A stretch of DNA of 64,000 bases from contig CAWKOR010000001.1 of assembly GCA_963851325.1 (NCBI GenBank), forward strand, positions 4,154,001-4,218,000, in the 5' to 3' direction. The notes under the pieces are model-generated. The model saw only the letters and a list, made by a program, of their open reading frames with translations. It searched no databases and was not told the DNA's origin. The stretch is from DATGKG01 sp963851325. GTDB lineage: Bacteria; Desulfobacterota; Binatia; Binatales; Binataceae. Shown one piece after another: positions 9,171 through 18,530 of the stretch. Both the position numbers and the translations under genes were made by a program. The first letter of the stretch is position 1, and each line of letters starts with the position of its first letter.

Positions 9171-10583
9171 CTACGCGTCGAAATACATCGCGAATTCGTA
9201 CGGATGCGGCCGCAACCGCACCTGACTTACTTCACGCGCCATCTTGTAATCGATCCAGGTTTCGATCAAGTCCTCGGTGAACACGTCGCCCTTGAGCAGG
9301 TACTCGTGATCCTTCTTCAGATTGTCGAGCGCCTCTTCGAGCGAGGCCGGCATGCTCGGAACTTCCTTCAATTCCGCAGGCGTCAGAGCGTAGATGTCCT
9401 TGTCCAACGGCTGTCCGGGATCGAGTCGGCGCTGGACGCCGTCGAGGCCAGCCATCATCATCACGGAGAATGCCAGGTATGGGTTGCAGGTCGGGTCGGG
9501 GAAGCGCACTTCGATGCGCTTGGCTTTGGGCGACGGTGAATACATCGGGATTCGCACCGAGGCCGAGCGATTGCGGCTCGAGTACGCGAGGTTGATCGGC
9601 GCCTCGAAGCCCGGCACCAGGCGGCGATACGAATTGGTTCCCGGATTGGTGAAGGCCGCGATCGATTTCGCATGGGTCAGGATGCCCGCGATATAGTGCA
9701 GCGCGGTCTCTGACATCCCGGCGTATCCGGAGCCCGCGAACAGCGGCGTCTCGCCCTTCCACAGGCTCTGATGCGTATGCATTCCCGAGCCGTTATCGCC
9801 AAACAGCGGTTTTGGCATGAAGGTCACGGTTTTGCCGTGGCGCTTCGCGACGTTCTTGCAGATGTATTTGTACCAGGTCAGCCAGTCCGACATTTTCACC
9901 AGCGACTGAAAGCGCATGTCGATTTCGGCCTGCCCGGCGGTCGCCACTTCATGATGCTGCTTCTCGACCCGGATGCCGACGCGCTCCATCTCGAGCACCA
10001 TTTCGGTGCGGATGTCATTGAGGCTGTCGTTGGGCGCAACCGGGAAGTAGCCTTCCTTGTAGCGCGGCTTGTAGCCGAGGTTGGTGCCTTCCTTGCCGCT
10101 GTTCCACGCACCTTCGTCCGACTCGATGTAGTGGTAGCTGCTGTGCTGGTTGGTATCGAAGCGGATGCCGTCGAAGATGAAGAACTCCGGCTCCGGCCCG
10201 AAGTAGGCGGTGTCGGCGATGCCGGTTGATTTGAGATATTGCTCGGCCTTGCGCGCGATGTTGCGCGGATCGCGAGTGTAATCCGCGCGCGTGATCGGAT
10301 CCGAAATGTCGCAGATGAGGCTGAGGGTCGGGTCCTTGGTGAACGGATCCATCACCGCAGTATCGGGATCGGGCACCACCAGCATGTCGCTCGATTCGAT
10401 GGACTGCCATCCGCGGATGGAGGAGCCGTCGATTCCGAGGCCTTCTTCGAAAGGCCCTTCGTCCTTGAATTCGGAAATGGGAACCGTGAAGTGTTGCCAC
10501 TGGCCGAGCAAGTCCATGAACTTGATGTCGACCATCACGGCGCCCTTCTCTTTGATCATTGCTAGAACTTGTTTCGGCGTCAT
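9171..10583 (-). CDS. glnA: Glutamine synthetase, type I
   Basis: The 470-residue protein has the full set of GS-I signatures: DGSSIRGW, the metal-site EPEFFIFD, the KPLFGDNGSGMHTHQSLW ATP/ammonia region, NSYRRLVPGFEAP, and RIEVRFPDPTCNPYLA. It makes glutamine from glutamate, ammonia and ATP. A Tyr occurs at the usual adenylylation loop (DKDIYALTPAE), so GlnE-type control is possible. ATG 10583 follows GAGGAGG (10596-10602) at 12 nt; a TTG at 10607 overlaps that site and is unlikely. No PII or ntrBC gene is adjacent. Length matches the usual 468-472 residues. Confidence 0.96.
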   Translation of the reverse strand: MTPKQVLAMIKEKGAVMVDIKFMDLLGQWQHFTVPISEFKDEGPFEEGLGIDGSSIRGWQSIESSDMLVVPDPDTAVMDPFTKDPTLSLICDISDPITRADYTRDPRNIARKAEQYLKSTGIADTAYFGPEPEFFIFDGIRFDTNQHSSYHYIESDEGAWNSGKEGTNLGYKPRYKEGYFPVAPNDSLNDIRTEMVLEMERVGIRVEKQHHEVATAGQAEIDMRFQSLVKMSDWLTWYKYICKNVAKRHGKTVTFMPKPLFGDNGSGMHTHQSLWKGETPLFAGSGYAGMSETALHYIAGILTHAKSIAAFTNPGTNSYRRLVPGFEAPINLAYSSRNRSASVRIPMYSPSPKAKRIEVRFPDPTCNPYLAFSVMMMAGLDGVQRRLDPGQPLDKDIYALTPAELKEVPSMPASLEEALDNLKKDHEYLLKGDVFTEDLIETWIDYKMAREVSQVRLRPHPYEFAMYFDA

Positions 10584-10879
10584 CGAACCCGTAAACCTCC
10601 TCGCCAATTTAGGGAACGGCGAACCCTCAATTCGAGATTAATTTCATGGACGCGAACGTACCCGTCCATCACCAGCCCAGATTGCAAAATGCACTGACAG
10701 CGGAAAAGGAGAATCCAGAAAGCACGCATCTTCGCAAAACGCTTTCTCTCACGAAATCTCCCGTAACGCAACGCCTATCCAGGCAGCACGTGCTGCCCGT
10801 TTCCGCATCACTCCGAAGGCGCACCAATCCTGCTGTCATCGTCCGGATGACAATTCGCCAGCCCTTTTCTTTGCTCCCG

Positions 10880-11902
10880 CTAACCAGTGCGATTCAACAG
10901 CCGAAGAGCAGCAAAGTAGATGCCGAGCATCACCAGTCCGATCGGGATTGCGGTGCGCGCCCAGGCCCCGCTCTTGATCCTGACCGCGCCCGCCGCGATC
11001 ACGTTGGGAATGTTTCCCGGGATGAGCATCCCGCCTGAAATCAGCAGCGCCAGGATAATGTCGAGCGCGCGTTCGGTGGACACCGCGCGCACCTCCAGCG
11101 CCACCAGCGTCGCGTTGTCGAGTACCGCGGAAATCATGTTGGTCCAGAACAGCGCCGCTTCGCTCAGCATCGGTACGATCTGGCGCGCGATTGGAGCGTA
11201 GGCTTCGCTGATCAGCACCAGGCCAGCAACAAAGCCGAAGACCTCGCCTCCCTGCCATGCGATGTCCATCCAGGTCTCGCGCAGATGCGCGCCCGGCGGA
11301 CTTTCAAAGTACTCGCCCGCCGCGAAATAGCCTGCCAGCAGCGACATCGCCACGACCCCCGGAATCACCCATGGCGCCAGCAGCTCGAACAATCCAAAGA
11401 ATCCCAGGTCCAGCGCATCGGCGGCCAGCGTCGAAAGCGGCTCCCCCAACGGGGTCAGCGCCGCGCCGAGGCCAATCGCGAAGCATCCTGCGATCACCAC
11501 CCGCACGCGCGGTCCGTCGTGGAGATGCAGCAGGCCGACGACTTCCACCAGCACCAGCGCCGCGACGATCGCGGTAATCGCGCTCGAGAACATCGCGATC
11601 ACGAAGATCGATCCCGCGGTCAGAATCGGCCGGCGCATGCGGCCGCGCAGCCACGCGAACATCGCGTCCAGTCGCCCGCGCGCCTCACGAAAGATCAATG
11701 CGGCAATGATGACGGCGATGGTGATCGGGATCGGCTCCGCCAGCGCTTCGCGAACCACTTCGATGCGGAAGTCTCCCGACAGCAGCGTTGCGATGATCCC
11801 GACCGCGAGAATGAAAAACTGAAGATTGTGCTCAATCGGCCGTATAACCAGGGGTCCGATCAGGAGCAGCAGCAGGATGATGATGGCGGCGGTGGGGTTC
11901 AT
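10880..11902 (-). CDS. DUF1646-type putative cation transporter
   Basis: About 340 residues, nearly all hydrophobic, with roughly ten membrane helices. Motifs include SSAITAIVAALVLVEVV, GLGAALTPLGEPLSTLA and LISGGMLIPGNIPNVIAAG. The split-repeat appearance fits the DUF1646 group of the ion-transporter (ArsB/NhaD-like) superfamily. The transported ion is unknown. I chose ATG 11902, which begins the first helix directly, although no clear ribosome site is seen. The frame could extend to 11947. It is transcribed divergently from the MFS gene at 12037. Confidence 0.75.
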   Translation of the reverse strand: MNPTAAIIILLLLLIGPLVIRPIEHNLQFFILAVGIIATLLSGDFRIEVVREALAEPIPITIAVIIAALIFREARGRLDAMFAWLRGRMRRPILTAGSIFVIAMFSSAITAIVAALVLVEVVGLLHLHDGPRVRVVIAGCFAIGLGAALTPLGEPLSTLAADALDLGFFGLFELLAPWVIPGVVAMSLLAGYFAAGEYFESPPGAHLRETWMDIAWQGGEVFGFVAGLVLISEAYAPIARQIVPMLSEAALFWTNMISAVLDNATLVALEVRAVSTERALDIILALLISGGMLIPGNIPNVIAAGAVRIKSGAWARTAIPIGLVMLGIYFAALRLLNRTG

Positions 11903-12036
11903 TGCATCGGCAATCCGGTGATTGAAACACCGTAGCGGCTGCGGCATTCGATCGCGAACCGCACCGATTTTCGGACTCCCAAGTCCGTTTACCGGTTGCG
12001 CGATTGTAGTAAACTTGCGATTCGCCGATCGCCTCG

Positions 12037-13491
12037 ATGAAACCGAATCGTCTAAACCTGTCTGACGCCCAACTCGCCCCGCTCATCGTCGGAAGCGCGC
12101 TCTTCATGGAGATGCTGGATGCGACGGTTATTTCGACCGCGCTGCCCGCCATCGCGCATTCGATGCATGAGGATCCGATTCGCCTCAACCTCGCGATCAC
12201 TTCGTATCTCCTGAGCCTCGCAGTCTTCATTCCCATCAGCGGCTGGATGGCCGACCGCTTCGGCGCGCGAACCGTGTTTCGCACCGCGATTCTCATCTTC
12301 ACCGGCGGCTCGATCTTATGCGGGATTTCCTACTCGCTGCCGCAACTGGTGGCCGCGCGCATCGTGCAGGGCTTTGGCGGCGCCATGATGGTGCCGGTGG
12401 GACGCCTGATCGTCTTGAGGACGGTGCGCAAATCCGAGTTGGTCACCGCGATGGCGTACCTTACCGTGCCCGCGATCCTCGGCCCGGTGGTCGGGCCGCC
12501 GTTGGGCGGATTCATCGTGACCTACTACTCGTGGCGTTGGATTTTCTTCATCAATGTTCCGATCGGGATCCTGGGCTTCGCACTGGTCACCATCTTTATC
12601 GACAACCTGCGCGAGGCCGATGTCTTTCCGCTCGATGTTCGCGGCTTCCTGCTCACCGGGCTGGGTCTTGCCGGAATGGTGTTTGGCTTCGAGATGCTGG
12701 GCCGCGGGGTCCTTCCGCCCAGCGTGGTGATCGCGATCCTGACCGGCGGCGCGCTATGCGCCTCCGCCTATGTGCTGCATGCGCAGCGCATCAAATATCC
12801 AATCATCAATCTGAAGCTGATCGGGATACCGACCTTTGCCGCCGCGACCCTGGGCGGCGGGCTATTCAGAATGGGCATCGGCGCGTTGCCGTTCCTGCTT
12901 GCGATGCTGCTGCAACTGGTGTTCGGGCTGAGCCCCTTCGCGTCGGGCATGCTGACGTTTACCAGCGCGGCGGGTGCGCTGTTGATGAAGGTCACCGCGA
13001 CGCCGATCATCCGTCGCTTCGGTTTTCGCACCATCCTGATCGGCAACGGCATCGTCGCGTCGGTGATTCTGATGAGCTACTCGCTGTTCCGCCCGACCAC
13101 GCCGCATCTGGTGATCATCCTCGCGCTACTCTCCGGCGGATTCCTGCGCTCGTTGCAATTTACCGCGCTCGGCTCGCTCGCCTACGCTGATGTGCCTAAC
13201 GCATTGATGAGCAACGCGAGCAGTCTTGCGAGCATGGCGCAGCAGTTGTTTCTCAGCCTCGGCGTGGCGATAGCGGCGTTGCTTCTGCATTTGAGCCTGG
13301 GCGGGCGCGGATCCGCCGCGCTCACCTCGCATGACTTCATGCTGCCGTTCGTGGTGGTGGGCATACTCGCGATGCTCTCGTCGCTACTCTTCCTGTCGCT
13401 CGATCGTGATGCCGGCGAAGAAGTCAGCGGGCGCCGAAGCATAGTGGATATCTCGAATGTAACGCCCGAACCGGCCGCAAGCGTGGATTGA
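12037..13491 (+). CDS. MFS drug:H+ antiporter, DHA2 (EmrB/QacA) type
   Basis: The 484-residue protein has about 14 membrane helices. Diagnostic motifs are LDATVISTALPAIA in helix 1, GWMADRFGARTVF (MFS motif A), RIVQGFGGAMMVPVGRL (motif B) and LGPVVGPPLGGFI (motif C, antiporter). It probably exports hydrophobic drugs or metabolites in exchange for protons at the inner membrane. No membrane-fusion partner (EmrA) lies next to it. A methyltransferase gene follows 104 bp downstream on the same strand. Confidence 0.9.
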   Translation: MKPNRLNLSDAQLAPLIVGSALFMEMLDATVISTALPAIAHSMHEDPIRLNLAITSYLLSLAVFIPISGWMADRFGARTVFRTAILIFTGGSILCGISYSLPQLVAARIVQGFGGAMMVPVGRLIVLRTVRKSELVTAMAYLTVPAILGPVVGPPLGGFIVTYYSWRWIFFINVPIGILGFALVTIFIDNLREADVFPLDVRGFLLTGLGLAGMVFGFEMLGRGVLPPSVVIAILTGGALCASAYVLHAQRIKYPIINLKLIGIPTFAAATLGGGLFRMGIGALPFLLAMLLQLVFGLSPFASGMLTFTSAAGALLMKVTATPIIRRFGFRTILIGNGIVASVILMSYSLFRPTTPHLVIILALLSGGFLRSLQFTALGSLAYADVPNALMSNASSLASMAQQLFLSLGVAIAALLLHLSLGGRGSAALTSHDFMLPFVVVGILAMLSSLLFLSLDRDAGEEVSGRRSIVDISNVTPEPAASVD

Positions 13492-13541
13492 TTTTTCGTG
13501 ATCGGAGAGAAGCGGAGCATCAACTCTGCGCAACACCATCG

Positions 13542-13588
13542 CACGCCGCGGGCGTACCCGAGGCGGAGCGCAGCAGAGATCGAGGGAG
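13542..13588 (+). repeat. Solo partial copy of the 57-kb tandem repeat
   Basis: This 47-bp stretch (core GGCGTACCCGAGGCGGAGCG) nearly matches the core of the 114-bp repeats at 56.9-57.2 kb. Its end, GATCGAGGGA, supplies the ribosome-binding site of the methyltransferase gene starting at 13596. The same arrangement recurs before the permease at 57200. Confidence 0.75.
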
Positions 13589-13595
13589 AACTATA

Positions 13596-14231
13596 ATGGA
13601 TAGTGCAATCGAAACCGTTCTGCGCGAATACGATCAACGATCCGAGGCCGAGATGAAGCGGATGCGCGAGATCGGTCCGGCCGAGATGGCGAAGCACATC
13701 GATGACTTCCTGCTTCCGGTGGGTCCCGCCACCGGCCAGTTGATGAACATCCTGATCAAGGAAGCGAAGGCGCGCACCATCCTCGAAATCGGGACCTCGC
13801 ATGGCTACTCGACGATATGGCTCGCGGAGGCGGCGCGCGCGACCGGCGGCAAAGTCGTCACCCTGGATGTGCACGCGGGCAAGCAGGAATACGCGCGCAA
13901 TGCGCTGAGCAAGGCGGGCCTCGCGAGCCTCGTCGAATTCAAGCTGGGCGATGCCCGCGAATCGATTGCGGCGCTGGCCGGTCCACTCGACTTTGTGTTG
14001 CTCGATCTATGGAAGGATCTCTATATCCCGTGCTTCGACCTTTTCTACCCGAAGCTGGGCGCAGGTGCGATGGTGGTCGCCGACAACATGATGTTCCCCG
14101 AGTTTTCACGCGCCGATGCCGAGTTGTATCGCAAGCACGTGCGCGCCAAGGCCGATATCCAGTCGGTATTGTTGCCGGTCGGCAGCGGCATCGAGCTCAG
14201 CCGCTATGTGCGCGGCCTCGAGTTCAAGTGA
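13596..14231 (+). CDS. SAM-dependent O-methyltransferase (class I, COMT-like)
   Basis: The 211-residue protein has the SAM-binding motif ILEIGTSHGYSTIWLA, the acidic strand VVTLDVHAG, LGDARE, and the metal-ligand-like FVLLDLWKD and GAMVVADNM segments. This matches the cation-dependent O-methyltransferase family that acts on catechol-like small molecules. The specific acceptor is unknown. ATG 13596 follows GAGGGAGAA at 7-8 nt. The frame is open further upstream only through repeat sequence, so the longer form is rejected. Confidence 0.85.
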   Translation: MDSAIETVLREYDQRSEAEMKRMREIGPAEMAKHIDDFLLPVGPATGQLMNILIKEAKARTILEIGTSHGYSTIWLAEAARATGGKVVTLDVHAGKQEYARNALSKAGLASLVEFKLGDARESIAALAGPLDFVLLDLWKDLYIPCFDLFYPKLGAGAMVVADNMMFPEFSRADAELYRKHVRAKADIQSVLLPVGSGIELSRYVRGLEFK

Positions 14232-14251
14232 GATTCACGCGCGGGCGAAGA

Positions 14252-15136
14252 TTACGCGACGCCGTTTTTCTTGAACCACGCCAGCATCCGCGCCCATCCA
14301 TCTTTGGCGTCCTTGGGCCGGTAGCTCGAACGATAGTCGGCGTTGAATCCATGCGGCGCGTCCGGGTAGACGATGATCTCCGATGATTTGTCGGCCGCTT
14401 TGATCGCGGCCCGCATCGCCTCGATTTGCTCGGCGGTGATACTCGGGTCGGCGCCGCCGTAGAGACCGAGTACCGGCGCATTCATCTTCGCCACTTCGTC
14501 GTCCGGATTGATGGGGGTATCCGCGGACTTCGGAACCTGCAGCGGCCCGTACCACGCGACTGCCGCTTTGAGATTCGGATTGTGACCGGCGTAGAGCCAC
14601 ACCTGACGCCCGCCCCAGCAGAATCCCGTGATGCCGAGTCGCGAGGTGTCGGCCTTGCCGGTGCCCTTGGCCCATGCGACGGTGGCATCGAGGTCGGATG
14701 CGACCTGGTTCTCGGGCACCTTTCGCACGATCTGCATCACCTCTCCGATGCTGGTTTTGCTGGCGACATCACCCTCGCGCGCGTAGAGGTACGGGGAGAC
14801 CGCGAAGTAGCCGGCCTTGGCAAGCCGGCGGCAAATATCCTTGATGTGCTCGTGGACGCCGAAGACTTCGTGTACGACCAGAATCGTGGGGAAAGGGCCT
14901 CCCCTATCGGGCATCGCGCGATAGGCTGGAATCTCGCCGCCCTGAACGGGGATCTTCACTTCGCCGGCGACCAGTCCGTTGGAATCTGTCGTGATGGTCT
15001 GGGCCGAGACCGGCATCACGGCGAGCGCGAATCCCGCGGCGAGGCTTACGACGACGAATTCGCGGCGCGAGAATTTGCTGGGCGCTCGAGGGACATCGAA
15101 AGGGTTGTCCTGATGCTGGCTATCATGAGGCTTCAT
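14252..15136 (-). CDS. Dienelactone hydrolase family protein, Tat-exported
   Basis: 294 residues. A twin-arginine signal is present (SRREFVVVSLAAGFALAVMPVSA, with SRREF at about residues 23-27), so periplasmic export of a folded enzyme is likely. The alpha/beta-hydrolase core has the DLH triad: Cys173 in GFCWGG, Asp230 in YGGADPS and His262 in DAPHGF. Cys instead of Ser as nucleophile fits dienelactone hydrolases, which open lactones in chloroaromatic breakdown, though the real substrate may differ. ATG 15136 follows GGAGGA. Confidence 0.9.
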   Translation of the reverse strand: MKPHDSQHQDNPFDVPRAPSKFSRREFVVVSLAAGFALAVMPVSAQTITTDSNGLVAGEVKIPVQGGEIPAYRAMPDRGGPFPTILVVHEVFGVHEHIKDICRRLAKAGYFAVSPYLYAREGDVASKTSIGEVMQIVRKVPENQVASDLDATVAWAKGTGKADTSRLGITGFCWGGRQVWLYAGHNPNLKAAVAWYGPLQVPKSADTPINPDDEVAKMNAPVLGLYGGADPSITAEQIEAMRAAIKAADKSSEIIVYPDAPHGFNADYRSSYRPKDAKDGWARMLAWFKKNGVA

Positions 15137-15299
15137 GTGTCCTCCAGTTGATCCGGCTTGGTCTGAATTTGCCTTTTTCGCGCCGCACCGACAAGCCAGT
15201 CTCTCGTCTTTCACCGCGACGCGGCAAAGCACCAAGACCAAGGCATGACGATGTCGATCGAGATGACGCTGGCCGTAGTACCTACGCGAAGCGCCGAAC

Positions 15300-16559
15300 C
15301 TAGTCGGCGCTCGCGAGGATCGCGCGCTTCTGTTTCTCGGTGAAGGCCTGCAGCCTGAGCATGTAGTCGAACCGCACATGATCGCGTCCGGCTGCGGACA
15401 TCTTGTCGAACCAATCATCCTCGCCCAGCATCTCTCCCAGCCGCGGCGAATTGCGATGCAACATCTGGACGTCGGTCTTCTTGGGCTCGAGGCTGCGCAG
15501 GATTCCGCGATTGAAGTGCGCATGCAACGTCACGCGGTCACCGGGCTCGGTGCGATCGCCCTGCCAATGCCACACGCCATGGGTGAAAAAGACCACCGAG
15601 CCTTTCGGCATGATGATGGGCACACCACCCTCGCGCGCTTCGCCTGGTCGTGGCGCACGACGCATCTTGTGGCTGCCGGGCACCAGCCAGGTGGGACCGG
15701 ATTCAACACTCCAGTCTTCCAGCGCCCAAACCCCGACGCCGGTCATCGCGAATTCCGGATACGGCTCGGGCACGTGCGCGTAGTCGGTGTGCATCGGGAT
15801 GACGCCGGGGCCTGGTCCCTTCTTGATGCAACTGAACGATGCGATGACGGCGCCGCGGCCGAGCGAGGCATCGATCAGCGTCATCAGCAGCGGATTCTGG
15901 ACGAGCTGCTCAAACTCGCGGCCATGATAGAGCATCCAGTTCATCGAGAAGGTTTGATGCGGCAGCAGCGCGCGCAGCGTCGCGGCGCGCACCTCATCGG
16001 CGAACTCGGGCGAGATCGCGCGCTCCAGGACGGTGTAACCCTGCTCCTCCATCTCGCGGATTTTGCCGCTGAGGCCCTGGCGCGCGGCGCGATGCGCGAG
16101 GTCGGGATTTTCCACCGTGCGACGGCCCATGTGATCATGGAAGAGCATCAGCAACTCGCCCGCGTTTTTGTCCTTGAGCCCGCCCCTGGCGCGGACGGCT
16201 TCCTTGCCGAACATGGTGGCGACTTCGCGCTGCATCGCCGCCATCGCGCCCGGCGCCAGCACACCAACAAACTGCGCTCCGGCAAGGGCGGCCTGGTAGT
16301 CGCCCTCGATAACGAGATCGGCGCGATCGTAGAATGCGCGCGAGACGGAAACGGTTTCGCCGTCGTAGAGCATCCCCCAAGTCGCCACGTTGTCGTGCAG
16401 CTTGAGATGCGGCGGTGCATTAGTGAATCGCTCGCTCACCGAAAAGGCGCGTCCACTGAGTTGCTCCTTGCGATTGCGGCACTCGCGCTCGAAGAATTTT
16501 GTGGCCTCGTCGAGCCATGCATCCGAGAGAAACTCAAAGCGATGCGGCAGCGTGATCAT
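15300..16559 (-). CDS. Phytanoyl-CoA dioxygenase (PhyH)-like protein with extra N-terminal domain
   Basis: 419 residues. The C-terminal half is a PhyH-type Fe(II)/2-oxoglutarate oxygenase: HTDYAH supplies the His-x-Asp ligands, VTLHAHFNR the distal His and nearby Arg. WALEDWSVESGPTWLVPGSHK is the usual family block. The N-terminal ~150 residues include LKLHDNVATWGMLYDGETVSVS and VIEGDYQAALAG, which resemble an SCP2-like lipid-binding fold (inference). It may hydroxylate a lipid-like substrate. ATG 16559 follows AGGAAG; the frame extends to 16616 without a better site. Confidence 0.75.
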   Translation of the reverse strand: MITLPHRFEFLSDAWLDEATKFFERECRNRKEQLSGRAFSVSERFTNAPPHLKLHDNVATWGMLYDGETVSVSRAFYDRADLVIEGDYQAALAGAQFVGVLAPGAMAAMQREVATMFGKEAVRARGGLKDKNAGELLMLFHDHMGRRTVENPDLAHRAARQGLSGKIREMEEQGYTVLERAISPEFADEVRAATLRALLPHQTFSMNWMLYHGREFEQLVQNPLLMTLIDASLGRGAVIASFSCIKKGPGPGVIPMHTDYAHVPEPYPEFAMTGVGVWALEDWSVESGPTWLVPGSHKMRRAPRPGEAREGGVPIIMPKGSVVFFTHGVWHWQGDRTEPGDRVTLHAHFNRGILRSLEPKKTDVQMLHRNSPRLGEMLGEDDWFDKMSAAGRDHVRFDYMLRLQAFTEKQKRAILASAD

Positions 16560-16645
16560 CGGTTTGCTTCCTTTGATATTGGTATCTGGAAACTTAACAA
16601 TGTTTCCGCGTCCCATTCCACTGGGGGGGAAACGCGCTCCGGCTC

Positions 16646-17794
16646 CTACTCAGCGGCGATGAGCGCCCAGCATACGATCGCGCTGCACACGGAACTCCAG
16701 CGACCGAATCCTTTGTAAATCTGGGCCGCGATTTTGGCCTGGTCTTTTAGCGATCCCTCGGCCTTGATCTGCGGATCGGATACGTTTCGCACCGCGAGCC
16801 ATCGGGGAGCTTTGGTCCCCATCTGACTTGCGACGAGGCCAAGAATGGCGTCGCCCATTTCCGATACGTCACCCAGTCCCTGAAGTTTATAGTGGTCGTT
16901 GGAAGTATCGAATCCAAAGAAATCCGTCGTCACGACCGACGATGCCAGCGCGCTCGGCGAAACCCGCATGATCTTGGGCAGGCGGGTATTGTCCTTCGGG
17001 AGCTGGTCGGCATTGGTTTTGAATAATGCCTTGGCGGAAGCAAAGTGCTTAGCTGTAAGCGGACTGCTCGAGTAATGCGCGTCATGAAAGGGCTGGTTTT
17101 TGAACTTCGCGGTGCAATCGAAGCGCACCACCGAGCTGACTATCACATCGCCAACTTCAAAATCCTTTCCTATCCCTCCCGCAGTGCCAGTCGTAATGAC
17201 AAGGTTCGGCTGAACTTCTGCGATGACCTGCGCCCATACGTCCCGATTGGGAAGTTGCGGTCCATCCTGTGACATGTGCGAGTCGGACTTGAACACCACA
17301 GCCTTTTTCCCGCCAATCGTGGTGGTCCAGTACGCGCCCAGGCGTTTCGCCTGAAGCGCAGGACAACCGGCACGCATCTTCTTCGAAATCGATGCGTAGT
17401 TGTGCGTGTATGACCGATAATCGTTGCGCGAGTCTTTCCCCGGTGTCAGCACCCGGCTCAAGGCGTGGCCCTCATCGACGGTCCAGGTGACGACCAGCAC
17501 ATCGGCGCGCGGGAGTGGACCGGCCGCGCTTCCGCCGGGAGTCGCGCCGGTCTTTGGTGCAAGTCCGGCGGGCCACTTCAGGTCGGTAAATCGCGAAAGC
17601 CCGGTGGTCGTGCTGAACGCGAGGAATTCTTTTCCGGCTGCCGCTTCGGAATCGAAGTCGATGATCTCGCGCTGCAAATCCACGCTATCGGAAGATGTCG
17701 CTGCTCTGGAAAATGCGAATGTCGCGGCGGGCGCGGGAGTCGAAATCGGGTCGAAGCCGAGATTTCGCTCGGCCCATTTGCGGTCAACTATCAT
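16646..17794 (-). CDS. Nucleoside phosphorylase-like protein
   Basis: The 382-residue protein has a phosphorylase/nucleosidase fold signature: ADVLVVTWTVDEGHAL, QPNLVITTGTAGGIGKDFEVGDVIVSS, and GDVSEMGDAILGLVAS followed by WLAVRNVSDPQ. These match the PNP/UDP and MTA/SAH-nucleosidase superfamily, where GTAGG binds phosphate or ribose. It lacks a signal peptide and is longer than typical enzymes, with about 100 extra N-terminal residues. The substrate is unknown. A GGGAGG ribosome site precedes ATG 17794. Confidence 0.7.
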   Translation of the reverse strand: MIVDRKWAERNLGFDPISTPAPAATFAFSRAATSSDSVDLQREIIDFDSEAAAGKEFLAFSTTTGLSRFTDLKWPAGLAPKTGATPGGSAAGPLPRADVLVVTWTVDEGHALSRVLTPGKDSRNDYRSYTHNYASISKKMRAGCPALQAKRLGAYWTTTIGGKKAVVFKSDSHMSQDGPQLPNRDVWAQVIAEVQPNLVITTGTAGGIGKDFEVGDVIVSSVVRFDCTAKFKNQPFHDAHYSSSPLTAKHFASAKALFKTNADQLPKDNTRLPKIMRVSPSALASSVVTTDFFGFDTSNDHYKLQGLGDVSEMGDAILGLVASQMGTKAPRWLAVRNVSDPQIKAEGSLKDQAKIAAQIYKGFGRWSSVCSAIVCWALIAAE

Positions 17795-17969
17795 GAGCTG
17801 GGTTCCTCCCTGATGACCGTGAGTGTAGGTCCGCGCCCAGCTATGTCAAAAGAGTCACTTCGCCCTTAACCGGGTTAGCGCAAGCACAACACCAGGAGAA
17901 ATCGCGACGATGGGAAGCTTCTGAGAATTATCGAAGGCGAGGCATCACGAGGAGGATGGGATTAAGTCG

Positions 17970-18002
17970 GGCCGCCCCCCGATCGTTGAAGGAGGGGCGG
18001 CC
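17970..18002. terminator. GC-rich hairpin after the His-rich protein gene
   Basis: Perfect 9-bp stem GGCCGCCCC (17970-17978) with GGGGCGGCC (17994-18002), 35 bp beyond the stop of the minus-strand gene at 18037. Neither side carries a clear T-tract. It may end transcription or simply be a stable RNA 3' end. Confidence 0.4.
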
Positions 18003-18036
18003 TGACTCATGGGTGGCGGTTTATGCTGCCCTACGC

Positions 18037-18342
18037 TCAATCATCATCATGATCATGATGATGGTGGTGATGCTCGTGAGCTTCTCTCCAGCTCCAGCCG
18101 TGGTTTCCACGCCAGTATTCGCCACCATCATTGCTGCGCCAACGCCAGTTATTGCCGTTGCGGGCCCAGCGTCCCTGGTGCCCCTGAAACCATTGGTTCG
18201 GATAAGCGCCGCCATGATGCTCTGCGAAGGCCGCTCGGGCGTTGCGACAAGCTTCGCTGTTGTTACCGACGCAATTCCCACCGGCACTCGCGATTCCGCC
18301 GCTTAACGCGGCAACCAACAAAGTAAGGAAAAGCACTTTCAT
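18037..18342 (-). CDS. Small secreted protein with histidine-rich tail
   Basis: 101 residues: a clear signal peptide (MKVLFLTLLVAALSGGIASA), two Cys in the mature N-terminus (GNCVGNNSEAC), a Trp/Gly/Asn-rich middle (WARNGNNWRWRSNDGGEYW), and a tail of consecutive His then Asp residues (EHHHHHHDHDDD). The tail looks able to bind nickel, zinc or copper in the periplasm, which is inference. AGGAGG lies about 9 nt before the ATG. The family is not recognised; proteins with a similar WRW...H-rich layout occur in many proteobacteria. Confidence 0.75.
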   Translation of the reverse strand: MKVLFLTLLVAALSGGIASAGGNCVGNNSEACRNARAAFAEHHGGAYPNQWFQGHQGRWARNGNNWRWRSNDGGEYWRGNHGWSWREAHEHHHHHHDHDDD

Positions 18343-18530
18343 GTTTGAGACCTCCTGGAGACTCGGAAGGAGAAATTGAAGAAGCGGCCCGGCGCAGTTG
18401 CCCTACTGGCGAAGGCTGTGCCGACGGGTTCATTCACTGCAGTTGAGACGAAGGCGATCGCGATATCCTTCGAATCGCTGGAAATTCGGCAACCCCGAGC
18501 GCGTGATGGTGGGGAATTGGTGACTTTGGC

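Noticed and set aside
10620..10760. Sigma-54 promoter for glnA
   Set aside because: No GG/GC pair with the right 10-bp spacing could be recognised in the leader.
14252..15523. 423-codon form of the dienelactone hydrolase gene
   Set aside because: The extra N-terminal part overlaps the PhyH gene and would bury the Tat signal; ATG 15136 has a strong ribosome site.
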